Positions 1 to 8,125 of a stretch of DNA of 25,934 nt are shown one piece after another. A model generated the notes under the pieces. That model was not told where the DNA came from, did no database searches, and saw nothing but the letters and a program-made list of their open reading frames with translations. Positions within the stretch are counted from its first letter, which is position 1, and the number at the start of each line of letters is the position of its first letter. This stretch comes from an uncultured Clostridia bacterium (GTDB lineage Bacteria; Bacillota; Clostridia; UBA1381): contig CAKSPW010000027.1 of NCBI GenBank assembly GCA_934486495.1, positions 1 to 25,934 of the forward strand, given 5' to 3'. The translations under genes and the position numbers were made by a program.

Positions 1-74
1 TACTCAAGCGTCATACAGTAATCAGTATTCTCTCCGGCATTTTCAATAAATTTTTTTGAATACAATTCGTTCAT
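1..74 (-). CDS. N-terminal fragment of a leftward gene of unknown function
   Basis: An ATG on the minus strand (complement of 72-74) opens a frame with no stop to the window edge. The 24 visible residues begin MNELYSKKFIENAGEN and include DYCMTLE. A purine-rich AAGAAAGAAG stretch just upstream is only a weak ribosome site. The case for a real gene is mainly the promoter at 210-238 and the Spo0A boxes at 248-264, which both point at it across a leader of about 130 nt. The charged, partly hydrophilic N-terminus shows no signal peptide. Too little is visible to name a family. A sporulation or stationary-phase role is inferred only from the boxes. Confidence 0.5.
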   Translation of the reverse strand, partial: MNELYSKKFIENAGENTDYCMTLE

Positions 75-209
75 GTCAATTCTTCTTTCTTTTTTTGATT
101 ATTAACAGTCGCAATCACATCAATAGGAATATATGTATAAATTATCCGATCGTATATAATTAATACAATAATTTCAATACACTGATGTCTTTTGACAATT
201 ATGTAATAT

Positions 210-238
210 ATTATACACCTTAAAAGCTCTTTTGTCCA
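210..238 (-). promoter_or_regulatory. Promoter of the truncated leftward gene
   Basis: Read on the minus strand, TGGACA (238-233) and a perfect TATAAT (215-210) are separated by 17 bp. Transcription would start near 203, about 130 nt before the ATG at 74. The -35 hexamer and spacing match those of the rightward promoter at 540-568. Confidence 0.65.
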
Positions 239-247
239 GAGTTAGAT

Positions 248-264
248 TTCGACATTTTTCGACA
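248..264 (-). promoter_or_regulatory. Tandem Spo0A boxes
   Basis: TTCGACA occurs at 248-254 and again at 258-264 (TGTCGAA on the minus strand), which is the canonical 0A box. The copies start exactly 10 bp apart, one helical turn, and end 9 bp upstream of the -35 of the leftward promoter. In housekeeping-sigma promoters activated by Spo0A~P, boxes typically sit beside or over the -35. A weaker match (TACGACA) lies at 379-385. Activation of the leftward gene is inferred; repression cannot be excluded. Confidence 0.6.
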
Positions 265-539
265 TTTAACGTTATAATTCACAATTATTATCAAAATATA
301 ATAGTTAATTTGTTGATATTCAATATATAAGTTGCAAATACTACACATTGTAACTAAAAAGATAGATTTCTGACATAATACGACAATATTTATTTTGGTG
401 AAATTCTATATATTTATGTGTTTTTTTCTAAAACTGCCGCAATTATTTTGGAATGAGGTACCGAAAATATTGATCATGATTTTAAAAATGGAATGTATTG
501 TGTGAAATAGTAGCTTAGAAAGTTTGGATAAACCGTCAA
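265..539. other. AT-rich intergenic stretch
   Basis: No credible coding frame is visible on either strand in this part of the roughly 830-nt gap between the truncated gene and the surface-protein gene. Apart from the weak 0A-like TACGACA at 379-385, I see no conserved site. It separates the Spo0A-box region from the ncRNA promoter. Confidence 0.5.
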
Positions 540-568
540 TGGACAGACAATCGTTTTTGTGTTATAAT
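540..568 (+). promoter_or_regulatory. Strong promoter driving the candidate ncRNA
   Basis: TGGACA (540-545), a 17-bp spacer and TATAAT (563-568) predict a start near 575. No ribosome site plus reading frame follows before the terminator palindrome at 866-901, so the product is probably an RNA. Confidence 0.65.
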
Positions 569-574
569 ATAAAA

Positions 575-906
575 TGATAAATTTGAATTTACGGAGACGT
601 TTTTTTGCGTGTAACTCTGTTACTCTAATGTTTTGTGAATGTTTTTACAAGAGGTAAAAAATAACGGTAAATTAAATTTCCTAGTACCGAAGGTACTCTC
701 AAAGGTGACATGTCAAGGGCGTCACTGTAAGAGAGCGTTCATTTACCCCTGACTTGCTGGTGATTTTGCGCTGCCTTGGCAAGCTGTCAGCAAAAGTATC
801 TCTCGAACCTCTAATGTATTTCAGGTCAAACCAGGATTTTTAATTAGAGATTTGAGCAAAAAAGGGGCTGTTTAAAAAGTCAATTGACTTTTTAAACAGC
901 CTATTT
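575..906 (+). ncRNA. Candidate structured non-coding RNA of about 330 nt, family not recognised
   Basis: A strong promoter sits at the 5' end and a terminator palindrome at the 3' end, with no coding frame between. The interior nests well. AGAGGT (650-655) pairs with ACCTCT (807-812), enclosing GGTAAAT (666-672) with ATTTACC (741-747). Inside that lie hairpin AGTACC/GGTACT with loop GAA (683-697) and a stem CTCTC (696-700)/GAGAG (731-735) topped by GGTGAC (704-709)/GTCACT (721-726). A further hairpin, CTGAC-TTGC (749-757) with GCAA (779-782) and GTCAG (786-790), and a small 5' hairpin GTAAC/GTTAC (611-623) complete it. The fold does not match RNase P, tmRNA, SRP, 6S, T-box or the common riboswitches as I know them. 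It could be a standalone regulator or an orphan riboswitch-like element. Confidence 0.55.
866..901. terminator. Perfect 36-bp palindrome, bidirectional terminator (copy 1 of a dispersed repeat)
   Basis: Positions 866-883 are the exact reverse complement of 884-901, so the RNA folds into a 16-bp AT-rich stem with an AATT loop. On the plus strand it is followed by TATTTT; on the minus strand by CCTTTTTT. It can therefore stop both the ncRNA and the leftward surface-protein gene, whose stop codon is 9 bp away. Its 28-bp core recurs identically at 8129-8156. Confidence 0.8.
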
Positions 907-910
907 TAAA

Positions 911-3900
911 TCAGCGATAAATCGCAACGGTATACAAGTATGAATTATTCCATACGCAAACGACTTTATCACCCTCTTGCAAATCATCAACGGTTGCGCC
1001 GGTTAAAAGCTGTTTTGATTTTTTGTCATATATACAGTATGAGGTTGCGTTTTTTGATATGCAGTTTACGGTTCCGTAAAACATTTTTATATAGAATCTG
1101 TCCGAATACACTCTTGTAACCTCGGCATAACCCATTGCAAGCGTTTGATGTGGTACATTTTCGGACCACCAGCCGTTTATACTCGTTCTGTAAAACTCTT
1201 GATTTTCCTTGTTTTTAAAAACAGGTATAAAATCTTTCAGGTAACCGTCGGAGTTTGTGTGAAATGATATAACATCTCCGCATTTTAAATCAGATACATG
1301 AGTATCTCCCGTTCCGAAACTGTATGCGGCGTCGTTGTCACAAAGCATATCTTCTTTGGCATATACCGTTTTAAAGCTGCCCTGCGAATACATTACAATT
1401 CCAAAACAGTCGTTTCCGTCCGAATCGACGGAAGATGTAATTTCCTTTATAACTCCCGACGGCTTATTGTAGTACACCGGCTCTTTGAATATTGCCGCAG
1501 CACCTATTTCGTATTTTTCGTTACAGTCGTAAATATCAACGGTATAAAGCTCATCATCAAGCAGTGTTCCATATTGCTTCATTTCGTATGCGTCAAGATT
1601 TTTTCTATCCTGCGGAACGATAACAATGAGAGTTGACGGCGTTACGGAAAAGCGTGAGTAGAATGTGTTAAAAATCTGCTGACAGTTTTCCTTTGAGAAA
1701 TTTTTCGTAAATATTCCGTCGTTTTGCGGGTCTTCTCGTTTTCCGGCGATTCTCGGGAGTGATATTGACGATACATAGCCATTTTCGTTTATTTTGCAGC
1801 GTATGATACCGCTGTAATCCTTTACGGCATTATACAGCGTTTTTGCATTTACTTTTGATGATTTCGCCGATACTGACGAGTCACAAAACGTTACTTTATC
1901 TGCCGTGTCGCATTTTATTGCACCGTCGGTAAGTGAGTATATCCAAAGTCTTACGGTGTTTTCGTCCTCGTTGTACACAGCGTTTGCAAGATATGCATAA
2001 GCTTCACTGTTTATGTTTACTCCGTATAACGCTTTGTAGTCCTTATCAAAATAGAATATTGCCTCCGAGCCGACCTTTATTTTTTTAATATTTCCTATGC
2101 TTTTGTAATAATCAAACAGGTCGCCGCCTATGCGTATTTTATCCTCGGTGATCTCGCTTATTTTCCCTTGTATGCTGATTGCCTTTGACACATAAGCTTT
2201 CTGGTTTTTATCCTTTGACGGATAAAGCTTGATTGTGTCGTACTCGCAAATGTCGGAAAATGATATTTCATCGCCGTTTGATGAAAATATATCGGTGTCT
2301 TTAAGAGATATTGCCTTATCGGTTAAAATATCAAAAACAGACTCGTTCGTAACACTTACACGTCCTGTAAGTATTGTTTTGCTTTCGTCTATGAAAACAA
2401 AATCCAAGCCCGACTTGTTTTTCACTACCGTTATGCTGCCTTGTTCGATTTCGTATGACGGCAGAGCATTTTCGCCTGCAGTGCAAAGATACTCACCGTT
2501 ATAAATTATTTTTGTGTTCGGTGCAAAACGCTCGGTTTTCGTGCCGGCAGCACCGGAATATGTAAGTGACAAAAGATTGTCGGACCGCTCAATATCCTCG
2601 CTTTGGATTGTGTATTCGTCCGATTTTGTTTTATATGCATAAATGAGCGATTGCTCGCCTTTTATGTCGGTGTAATATGCTTTTACAAAACGTCCCTCAA
2701 ATTCAGCCGGGTTTTCACAGTAAATTTCGATACCGTTAATGACTGCTTGATGGCTCCCGACGGTAAGTCCCGTATTTTTGCTATCACATATGCCGCTTAT
2801 TTCCTTTAGAGAGTATGTTTCTTCGGCAATTGATTTTATATCACCCGAAAGCGTATTTTGTGAGTATCTGTCCAAAAACAGTCCGCGCATAAGAAGTAAA
2901 GCCGCATCCGCATACGTTAAATATTCGTTTGATATTCCGCTCGTAAGTTTCAGTGATGATACGCATGACTCATATCCGCTCGGGTATCCGCCATACTGCA
3001 CGGCAAGATTTTTGTATCCGCAGATATCTGCAATAACCTTTGCGGCGTCAAGCGTTTTTATAGGTATATCCGCACCGAAGGTGTTTTCCGAAATACAGCT
3101 CATATATCCGCTTTTTGAAATTGCCGCCGCATATTCGCTGTCCGTATCCGAAAAATTTGCCTTTCCTGACGGAGCAATTCTTAAAAGTTTGCATATATAT
3201 TGTGCAAAGTCAAGCCTTGTCACGCTCTTTTGCGGCGCACTTGAAAGGTCTGCTATATTTAAAGTCTTAAGAATGTTGTATGCACAGGTGTGTTCGGCAT
3301 TTGACATTTTTTCGGTAAGGTCGGCATCGTTTATTATTTCGATTTTTATGTTGTTTACTGTAAGCGGTGAGCCGATTTTGTATATTCCGCATTTACCGCC
3401 GTATATGTTGCTTGAATATGTTGAAACAATTTCCGCACCGTTTACACAAAGAGTCAGTTTTTCGCCCTCAGCACGTGCTTCGAGCAGGAAAAACTCTCCG
3501 CTTTTAACTCTTACAGGTGCGCTTGCAAGTATTTTCCCGCCGCCTGATATGTCGCAGATATACGCATATTTTCCGTCTGCGGCAAAAAGAATATTATCTC
3601 TTAAAATTAGTCCGGCTTTTGATTTTATAAAGCTTTGAACGCTGATATTTGACGTAACTCTTACGTTTTGCATATTTTCGCCGCAAAATGCGATTGCCTC
3701 GTCCTCACCGCCTGACACGAGCTTTTTATCAAATCCGTTCGATGAAAGGCGCTTCATTATAAGATTGTCAAACGCAATTGATGACGCCCATGTGCCTATG
3801 CCGCATTTTCCGTTTGGAATAAGTCCCTCATCGGTTTTTAAAAAGTCATTTCCGTCAACCTTTACCTCAAGCGCACCGCCTGATACTTTTGCGTAAAAAT

Positions 3901-4411
3901 GACTTGTTTGTCCCTCCGAAAAACTGCAATCGGCAGTCATTATGTTTTCCGTTCCGTTTTTTCTCAAAACAGCTCCGCCGTATGAGTATTCAAAAGTAAA
4001 GTATCCGTCATTGCCCCAGCCGAGAAACAAAAGCATTGTTGATGCATTTGAAATTGCTGTTGCGTCAAACTCGATTGTAAAGTTTTGCGACTCGTCGTCT
4101 ATCATCGCTTTTGATACAATGCTGTCGGTACTTTTTTGAACGTACTTTCCGTTTTCTGCAGCAAAGCTTCCGCCGCCGACAATCATTTTATCGGTGATGC
4201 CGTCGTCAAAGGTGTGATTTACAATTATCGGCGGTTCTTCTTCAACTATCTCAAAAATACCTTTTTCCGTCTTTAACGGATTGCCGTCCATAAAATTAAT
4301 ATCATATATAGTTTCCGCACCGGCATATTCATCGGGTGTATATATGCTCGCAAATGCGCACTGCGAAAATGCAATTGCGCAGAGTGCTGCAGCAGTTATT
4401 CTCTTTAACAT
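911..4411 (-). CDS. Large secreted surface protein with two beta-sandwich modules and an SLH-like segment
   Basis: This 1166-aa protein starts with a signal peptide (MLKRITAAALCAIAFSQCAFAS, cleavage near residue 21). Residues about 66-221 and 235-360 look like two concanavalin/LamG-type beta-sandwiches; each ends in a similar pattern (GKCGIGTWASSIAFDNL and GGKCGIYKIGSPLTVNNIKI). Residues about 395-515 resemble degenerate S-layer homology repeats (RLDFAQYICKLL, FSDTDSEYAAAISKSGYM, AAKVIADICGY), suggesting attachment to secondary cell-wall polymer. From 520 onward it is beta-rich with no recognisable enzyme motif. GGAGG lies 5 nt before the ATG. The next gene upstream is another secreted protein on the same strand, but this gene has its own promoter. 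Glycan binding or an S-layer-associated role is an inference; the C-terminal half is unassigned. Confidence 0.8.
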   Translation of the reverse strand: MLKRITAAALCAIAFSQCAFASIYTPDEYAGAETIYDINFMDGNPLKTEKGIFEIVEEEPPIIVNHTFDDGITDKMIVGGGSFAAENGKYVQKSTDSIVSKAMIDDESQNFTIEFDATAISNASTMLLFLGWGNDGYFTFEYSYGGAVLRKNGTENIMTADCSFSEGQTSHFYAKVSGGALEVKVDGNDFLKTDEGLIPNGKCGIGTWASSIAFDNLIMKRLSSNGFDKKLVSGGEDEAIAFCGENMQNVRVTSNISVQSFIKSKAGLILRDNILFAADGKYAYICDISGGGKILASAPVRVKSGEFFLLEARAEGEKLTLCVNGAEIVSTYSSNIYGGKCGIYKIGSPLTVNNIKIEIINDADLTEKMSNAEHTCAYNILKTLNIADLSSAPQKSVTRLDFAQYICKLLRIAPSGKANFSDTDSEYAAAISKSGYMSCISENTFGADIPIKTLDAAKVIADICGYKNLAVQYGGYPSGYESCVSSLKLTSGISNEYLTYADAALLLMRGLFLDRYSQNTLSGDIKSIAEETYSLKEISGICDSKNTGLTVGSHQAVINGIEIYCENPAEFEGRFVKAYYTDIKGEQSLIYAYKTKSDEYTIQSEDIERSDNLLSLTYSGAAGTKTERFAPNTKIIYNGEYLCTAGENALPSYEIEQGSITVVKNKSGLDFVFIDESKTILTGRVSVTNESVFDILTDKAISLKDTDIFSSNGDEISFSDICEYDTIKLYPSKDKNQKAYVSKAISIQGKISEITEDKIRIGGDLFDYYKSIGNIKKIKVGSEAIFYFDKDYKALYGVNINSEAYAYLANAVYNEDENTVRLWIYSLTDGAIKCDTADKVTFCDSSVSAKSSKVNAKTLYNAVKDYSGIIRCKINENGYVSSISLPRIAGKREDPQNDGIFTKNFSKENCQQIFNTFYSRFSVTPSTLIVIVPQDRKNLDAYEMKQYGTLLDDELYTVDIYDCNEKYEIGAAAIFKEPVYYNKPSGVIKEITSSVDSDGNDCFGIVMYSQGSFKTVYAKEDMLCDNDAAYSFGTGDTHVSDLKCGDVISFHTNSDGYLKDFIPVFKNKENQEFYRTSINGWWSENVPHQTLAMGYAEVTRVYSDRFYIKMFYGTVNCISKNATSYCIYDKKSKQLLTGATVDDLQEGDKVVCVWNNSYLYTVAIYR

Positions 4412-4461
4412 TATTTCCTCCGAAAATTCGATATTTAAGCTTTTTAAAGGCGCTCGCTTTA

Positions 4462-4490
4462 ATTATATCACATAATAAGTACGCTTTCAA
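4462..4490 (-). promoter_or_regulatory. Promoter of the surface-protein gene
   Basis: On the minus strand, TTGAAA (4490-4485), 17 bp and TATAAT (4467-4462). The -10 is preceded by TGTGA, giving the TGTGATATAAT string also found at the promoters near 6120 and 9384. Confidence 0.65.
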
Positions 4491-4623
4491 TTCATTTTAT
4501 ATAACAATTATAAATATTATTTATTACATTTTATTATCATATGCCGGTGTTAAAACATAAAAATCAAATCACGTTTTTCATAAATGTTTTTGTCATCATA
4601 TGTACCTAAAAATAGTGCCGTTA

Positions 4624-5946
4624 TTACTGAATATACGTTTCTGCCACCTCTGACAGGGGAGTGGTTAGGTCGCCGGATAAATTCATTGCCTTTATAGTTC
4701 CTCCGCTCGGCAACGATTTTGCGATTAACGAGTATGTTGAGCTTGTGTTTGTTCCGTTTTTCGACAAAACTTCCGTAAGCTTTCCGTCACGGTCATATAT
4801 TGCGACGGCAATTCGTGAAGTGCCGCTGAATGATACCGGTATTTTTACGTCCACATAACAGCGATTGCTGATTTTGTTGTATCTTAAGGCCGTAATATAT
4901 GCACCGCTTGATTTTATTGATTTTTTTGTAAATTCCGTGTTTTTTATTTTAAAAACAAATGCTCCGTTTTCATATCGTATTGATGATAAACAGTCGGTGA
5001 AAATAAATCCGCTTTCGTATTTTTTGTCATTGCAGTCGGGTATGCTGTCGTAGCCGTATATTTCCCAGCCCGACTTACTGCCGTGAGCCGGAGCATAGTT
5101 GCCGGTTGCATTGTTAAGCGTCAGCTCCTGTGCTTTTTCGTCCGTAAAGAATAAATAAGAGTGTCTTGTGAATTCTTTCTTTTCCTGCTCCGACCATGTT
5201 CCCTGCAAAATCGGGTCGTCCCATGTAACATCGGAATGATATGACTTGCCGTCCAATGTAATACAGCTCCACATGTGATTTGCCTCATCACTTGAATATA
5301 TGCCCGAGCTTATGCCCAAACGCTTTAGTACCTGATGATACAAATACGTATAGCCTTGGCAAACTCCCGTTCCTCTTTCGAGAAAGCTGTATGCCGTGTG
5401 AGACAGCTTATCAATGCCTTCGTATGAATAGTCATACGCTATTTTATCATGCGTAAGCAGGATTTTTCCGGCATCACTGTTTGCTTGGTTTGCATATAAA
5501 ACGATATCGTCTATAAGCTTGTTCATTTTCGCTGTTTTTTCTTTGTGTTCATCGACCGTATCGTAAATATAGGGGAGATTTATATTGGCAACGGTATTCG
5601 GCTCGGTATAGTTTTCATAATATGAATATTTATACGAGTCAACAGCCAGCGGAAGGTCGCCGTTGAGTGCCATAAAACTGTTTATATATCTTCCCAAATC
5701 GTCAACATACAAGTTGTAGCTCGTTAAATCTATATCGGTGTTACGGTTTAGAACCTCTTGCCGCATATATTCGTCAAGCGGCAGCTCGGGACTTGAAAAT
5801 AAATCTGCGGTGCTTGTTTTATATTGCCGCTTAACCCGGATTGCCTCACTCGGTTCGGCACGCAAAATCCCCCCGCAGTCATTGCAGGCATACGCTGCGG
5901 TTTGTGCGGCAAAAAGCATAAAAACGATAAATAAAATTTTTCTCAT
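4624..5946 (-). CDS. Secreted transglutaminase-like protein
   Basis: This 440-aa protein has an N-terminal signal peptide (residues 1-20, hydrophobic core FIVFMLFAAQTAAYA). The centre carries the papain-like triad of the transglutaminase core: Cys196 in GTGVCQGY, His224 in ANHMWS and Asp239 in HSDVTWDDP. Bacterial relatives act outside the cell as cysteine proteases or peptide crosslinkers, and many are uncharacterised. Residues about 320-440 form a beta-rich C-terminal module, possibly for binding. AGGAG lies 7 nt before the ATG. Its leftward neighbour is the large surface protein, so processing or crosslinking of wall proteins is plausible, but no substrate can be read from the sequence. 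Exposed cysteines Cys21 and Cys24 follow the predicted cleavage site. The LFAAQTAAYAC context is not a convincing lipobox. Confidence 0.85.
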   Translation of the reverse strand: MRKILFIVFMLFAAQTAAYACNDCGGILRAEPSEAIRVKRQYKTSTADLFSSPELPLDEYMRQEVLNRNTDIDLTSYNLYVDDLGRYINSFMALNGDLPLAVDSYKYSYYENYTEPNTVANINLPYIYDTVDEHKEKTAKMNKLIDDIVLYANQANSDAGKILLTHDKIAYDYSYEGIDKLSHTAYSFLERGTGVCQGYTYLYHQVLKRLGISSGIYSSDEANHMWSCITLDGKSYHSDVTWDDPILQGTWSEQEKKEFTRHSYLFFTDEKAQELTLNNATGNYAPAHGSKSGWEIYGYDSIPDCNDKKYESGFIFTDCLSSIRYENGAFVFKIKNTEFTKKSIKSSGAYITALRYNKISNRCYVDVKIPVSFSGTSRIAVAIYDRDGKLTEVLSKNGTNTSSTYSLIAKSLPSGGTIKAMNLSGDLTTPLSEVAETYIQ

Positions 5947-5978
5947 GTTATCACTCCTAAATTCAGTTTTCTGATTTT

Positions 5979-6007
5979 ATTTTAACATACATAAGTAAAA
6001 ATAGCAA
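5979..6007 (-). promoter_or_regulatory. Promoter of the transglutaminase-like gene
   Basis: On the minus strand, TTGCTA (6007-6002), 17 bp and TAAAAT (5984-5979), with a TG just upstream of the -10. It lies about 35 bp before the start codon. Confidence 0.55.
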
Positions 6008-6096
6008 TACTTTTTGCACAAAAAATGTCGGATGGTGGTGTTATGCGGCGGTTAAAACACAGAAAAGAAAATTAATGAAATATTTCAAAAAAGGTA

Positions 6097-6125
6097 TTGA
6101 TTTTTTTCACATTGTGTGATATAAT
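6097..6125 (+). promoter_or_regulatory. Promoter of the polysaccharide gene
   Basis: TTGATT (6097-6102), 17 bp, then TATAAT (6120-6125) preceded by TGTGA. The predicted start near 6132 gives a leader of about 60 nt. It is back-to-back with the leftward promoter at 5979-6007. Confidence 0.7.
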
Positions 6126-6191
6126 TAAAATGGTCAGTTTAATTATCAGCAGTTATTTATTATATTATATATTACGAACGGAGCTGTCGTC

Positions 6192-8051
6192 ATGCGGAAA
6201 ATCGGGTTTGTGCCTATTAAGAACAGATATTTAATGATGTTCGATTTGATTTTGGTTTTTCTTTCTTTTTTGTTTTCATCTGTAACTGTTTACGGTATAT
6301 CTGAAATGATAACAATTATATCGGAAAACCATGCCGGCATTATAGTATCTATGTTTATATATGCGGCATCACTTTATATTTTCGGGATTTATCAGATTTT
6401 ATGGATTTACGGCAGTACACGTGATTATCTTAAAATGACTTCCGCTTGTGCGGTTGCCTCTTTTATAGTAGCAGTTTTCGCTTTGGCGTTTTTTAAAAAT
6501 GTTTCTTTTGGTTTTATAATAAACAGCGTATTTCTTTCATGCGTTTCCATAATCGGAATAAGAATGATTTTCAGAGCGTCACATAATATTTCCACACGAA
6601 ATTACAGGGCCGAGGCAGACAGCGGCAAAAGACTTCTCATTGTCGGTGCAGGTTCGGCTGCGACAATGCTTGTAAAGGATATTTTGGGGAATCCGAGACT
6701 TAAGTATAAAATTGTAGGTTTTATAGATGATTCTCCGCATAAGAAAAATGCGGTTATATGCGGCTTTAGGGTGCTCGGCACGAGAAAGTCATTGGTTAAG
6801 GCGTGCGTTACAAATCATGTTGATGAAATCATAATAGCAATTCCGACGCTTCCGCCGGTTGAAAAGAAAAAAATTATTGAGATATGCAATTATACGGGCT
6901 GTACGGTAAAGCTTTTGCCCGATGTTGACAAGCTTATAGATACACGAGATATGTACAGCATGGTTCATTCGGTAAAAATAGAGGATTTGCTTGCACGCGA
7001 TCCGATTCATCTTGATAACGATGAAATAGGCGGCTACATAAATGGCAGAGTAATTCTTGTCACGGGCGGCGGAGGCTCTATCGGCTCGGAACTTTGCAGA
7101 CAAATTATGAAATATAACCCCGAAAAGCTTGTCATTCTTGATATTTACGAAAATAACGCATATGATTTGCAAATGGAGTTAAACCACGATTACCCTAACA
7201 ACAAACCTGAGGTTGTGATTGCATCGGTACGTGATATGAAAAGGCTTGAGGATATATTTCAAATGTATAAGCCGTATATCGTATTCCATGCGGCGGCGCA
7301 TAAGCACGTTCCGCTCATGGAGGACAGTCCCGGCGAGGCTGTTAAAAACAATGTGTTCGGTACTCTCAACTGTGCACGCTGTGCAGATAAATACGGTGTA
7401 CGCCGGTTTGTTATGATTTCAACCGATAAGGCTGTAAATCCGACAAATGTAATGGGTGCAACAAAACGCATATGCGAAATGATTGTTCAGTGTATGCAGC
7501 AGATGAGTAAAACAGAATTTGTTGCCGTAAGATTCGGAAATGTTTTAGGCTCAAACGGCAGTGTTATACCGCTGTTTAAAAGACAAATCGAAAACGGCGG
7601 GCCGATTACCGTTACGGATAAGAGAATAACGAGATTTTTCATGACAATACCCGAGGCGGCTCAGCTTGTATTGCAGGCTGCGAGCTACGCAAAGGGCGGA
7701 GAAATATTTGTGCTTGATATGGGTAAGCCGGTTAAAATCTACGAGCTTGCGGAAAATCTTATTCGACTTTCGGGGTATAAGCCGAATGTTGATATTAATA
7801 TTGAAATCTGCGGTTTGCGTCCGGGAGAAAAGCTTTATGAGGAGCTTTTGATGAACGAGGAGGGTCTTATCAATACGGATCATAGTAAGATATTTATCGG
7901 AAAGCAGATAAATATAAGCTATGATAAGCTTCTTCAAATGCTTGACAAGCTTCAGGAGGCTGCCGAGGAGGACAATACGGAGAAAATCAAGGATGTTATT
8001 GCAGAGGCCGTGCCGACGTATAAAAGAAAGAAAACGTCCAAACCTGCATAA
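6192..8051 (+). CDS. Membrane-bound nucleoside-diphosphate-sugar 4,6-dehydratase (CapD/FlaA1/WbpM-like)
   Basis: This 619-aa protein is full length for the membrane form of the family. About four hydrophobic helices occupy residues 14-125. A first Rossmann-like domain begins at VGAGSAATMLVKDIL (151-165). The catalytic short-chain-dehydrogenase domain has the NAD(P) loop TGGGGSIGSE (291-300), the AAAHKHVPLMED segment (367-378) and the active-site stretch STDKAVNPTNVMGATK (410-425), where methionine replaces the usual tyrosine, as is normal for this group. Such enzymes dehydrate UDP-GlcNAc-type substrates at the inner membrane to make bacillosamine- or QuiNAc-type sugars for capsule, teichoic acid or glycoprotein. 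The exact sugar is not readable. GGAG lies 8 nt before the ATG. No glycosyltransferases flank it, so it stands alone rather than in a capsule locus. Confidence 0.9.
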   Translation: MRKIGFVPIKNRYLMMFDLILVFLSFLFSSVTVYGISEMITIISENHAGIIVSMFIYAASLYIFGIYQILWIYGSTRDYLKMTSACAVASFIVAVFALAFFKNVSFGFIINSVFLSCVSIIGIRMIFRASHNISTRNYRAEADSGKRLLIVGAGSAATMLVKDILGNPRLKYKIVGFIDDSPHKKNAVICGFRVLGTRKSLVKACVTNHVDEIIIAIPTLPPVEKKKIIEICNYTGCTVKLLPDVDKLIDTRDMYSMVHSVKIEDLLARDPIHLDNDEIGGYINGRVILVTGGGGSIGSELCRQIMKYNPEKLVILDIYENNAYDLQMELNHDYPNNKPEVVIASVRDMKRLEDIFQMYKPYIVFHAAAHKHVPLMEDSPGEAVKNNVFGTLNCARCADKYGVRRFVMISTDKAVNPTNVMGATKRICEMIVQCMQQMSKTEFVAVRFGNVLGSNGSVIPLFKRQIENGGPITVTDKRITRFFMTIPEAAQLVLQAASYAKGGEIFVLDMGKPVKIYELAENLIRLSGYKPNVDINIEICGLRPGEKLYEELLMNEEGLINTDHSKIFIGKQINISYDKLLQMLDKLQEAAEEDNTEKIKDVIAEAVPTYKRKKTSKPA

Positions 8052-8125
8052 AAGATACTAAAAACCGAGTATTAGAAATACAAATCGGGAATTTAAATAA
8101 TCCCTTTGGATTTAAGTGAGTGAGT

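Noticed and set aside
683..735. Glycine- or ydaO-type riboswitch suggested by ACCGAAGG and CTCTC strings
   Set aside because: The order and spacing of the conserved core elements of those riboswitches are not met, and no controlled gene follows on that strand before the terminator.
765..790. SRP RNA fragment suggested by a GCTGCCTTGGCAAG-like string
   Set aside because: The GGAA-loop domain and flanking conserved helix are missing; resemblance is limited to a few bases.
2778..3638. 286-aa open frame on the plus strand inside the surface-protein gene
   Set aside because: It is antisense to a convincing gene with signal peptide and domains. Its protein has no recognisable motif, and the frame follows from codon bias of the real gene.
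4560..4623. Terminator after the transglutaminase-like gene
   Set aside because: Only interrupted short complementarity is visible on the minus strand, with no clear stem plus T-run, so read-through or a diffuse end is as likely.
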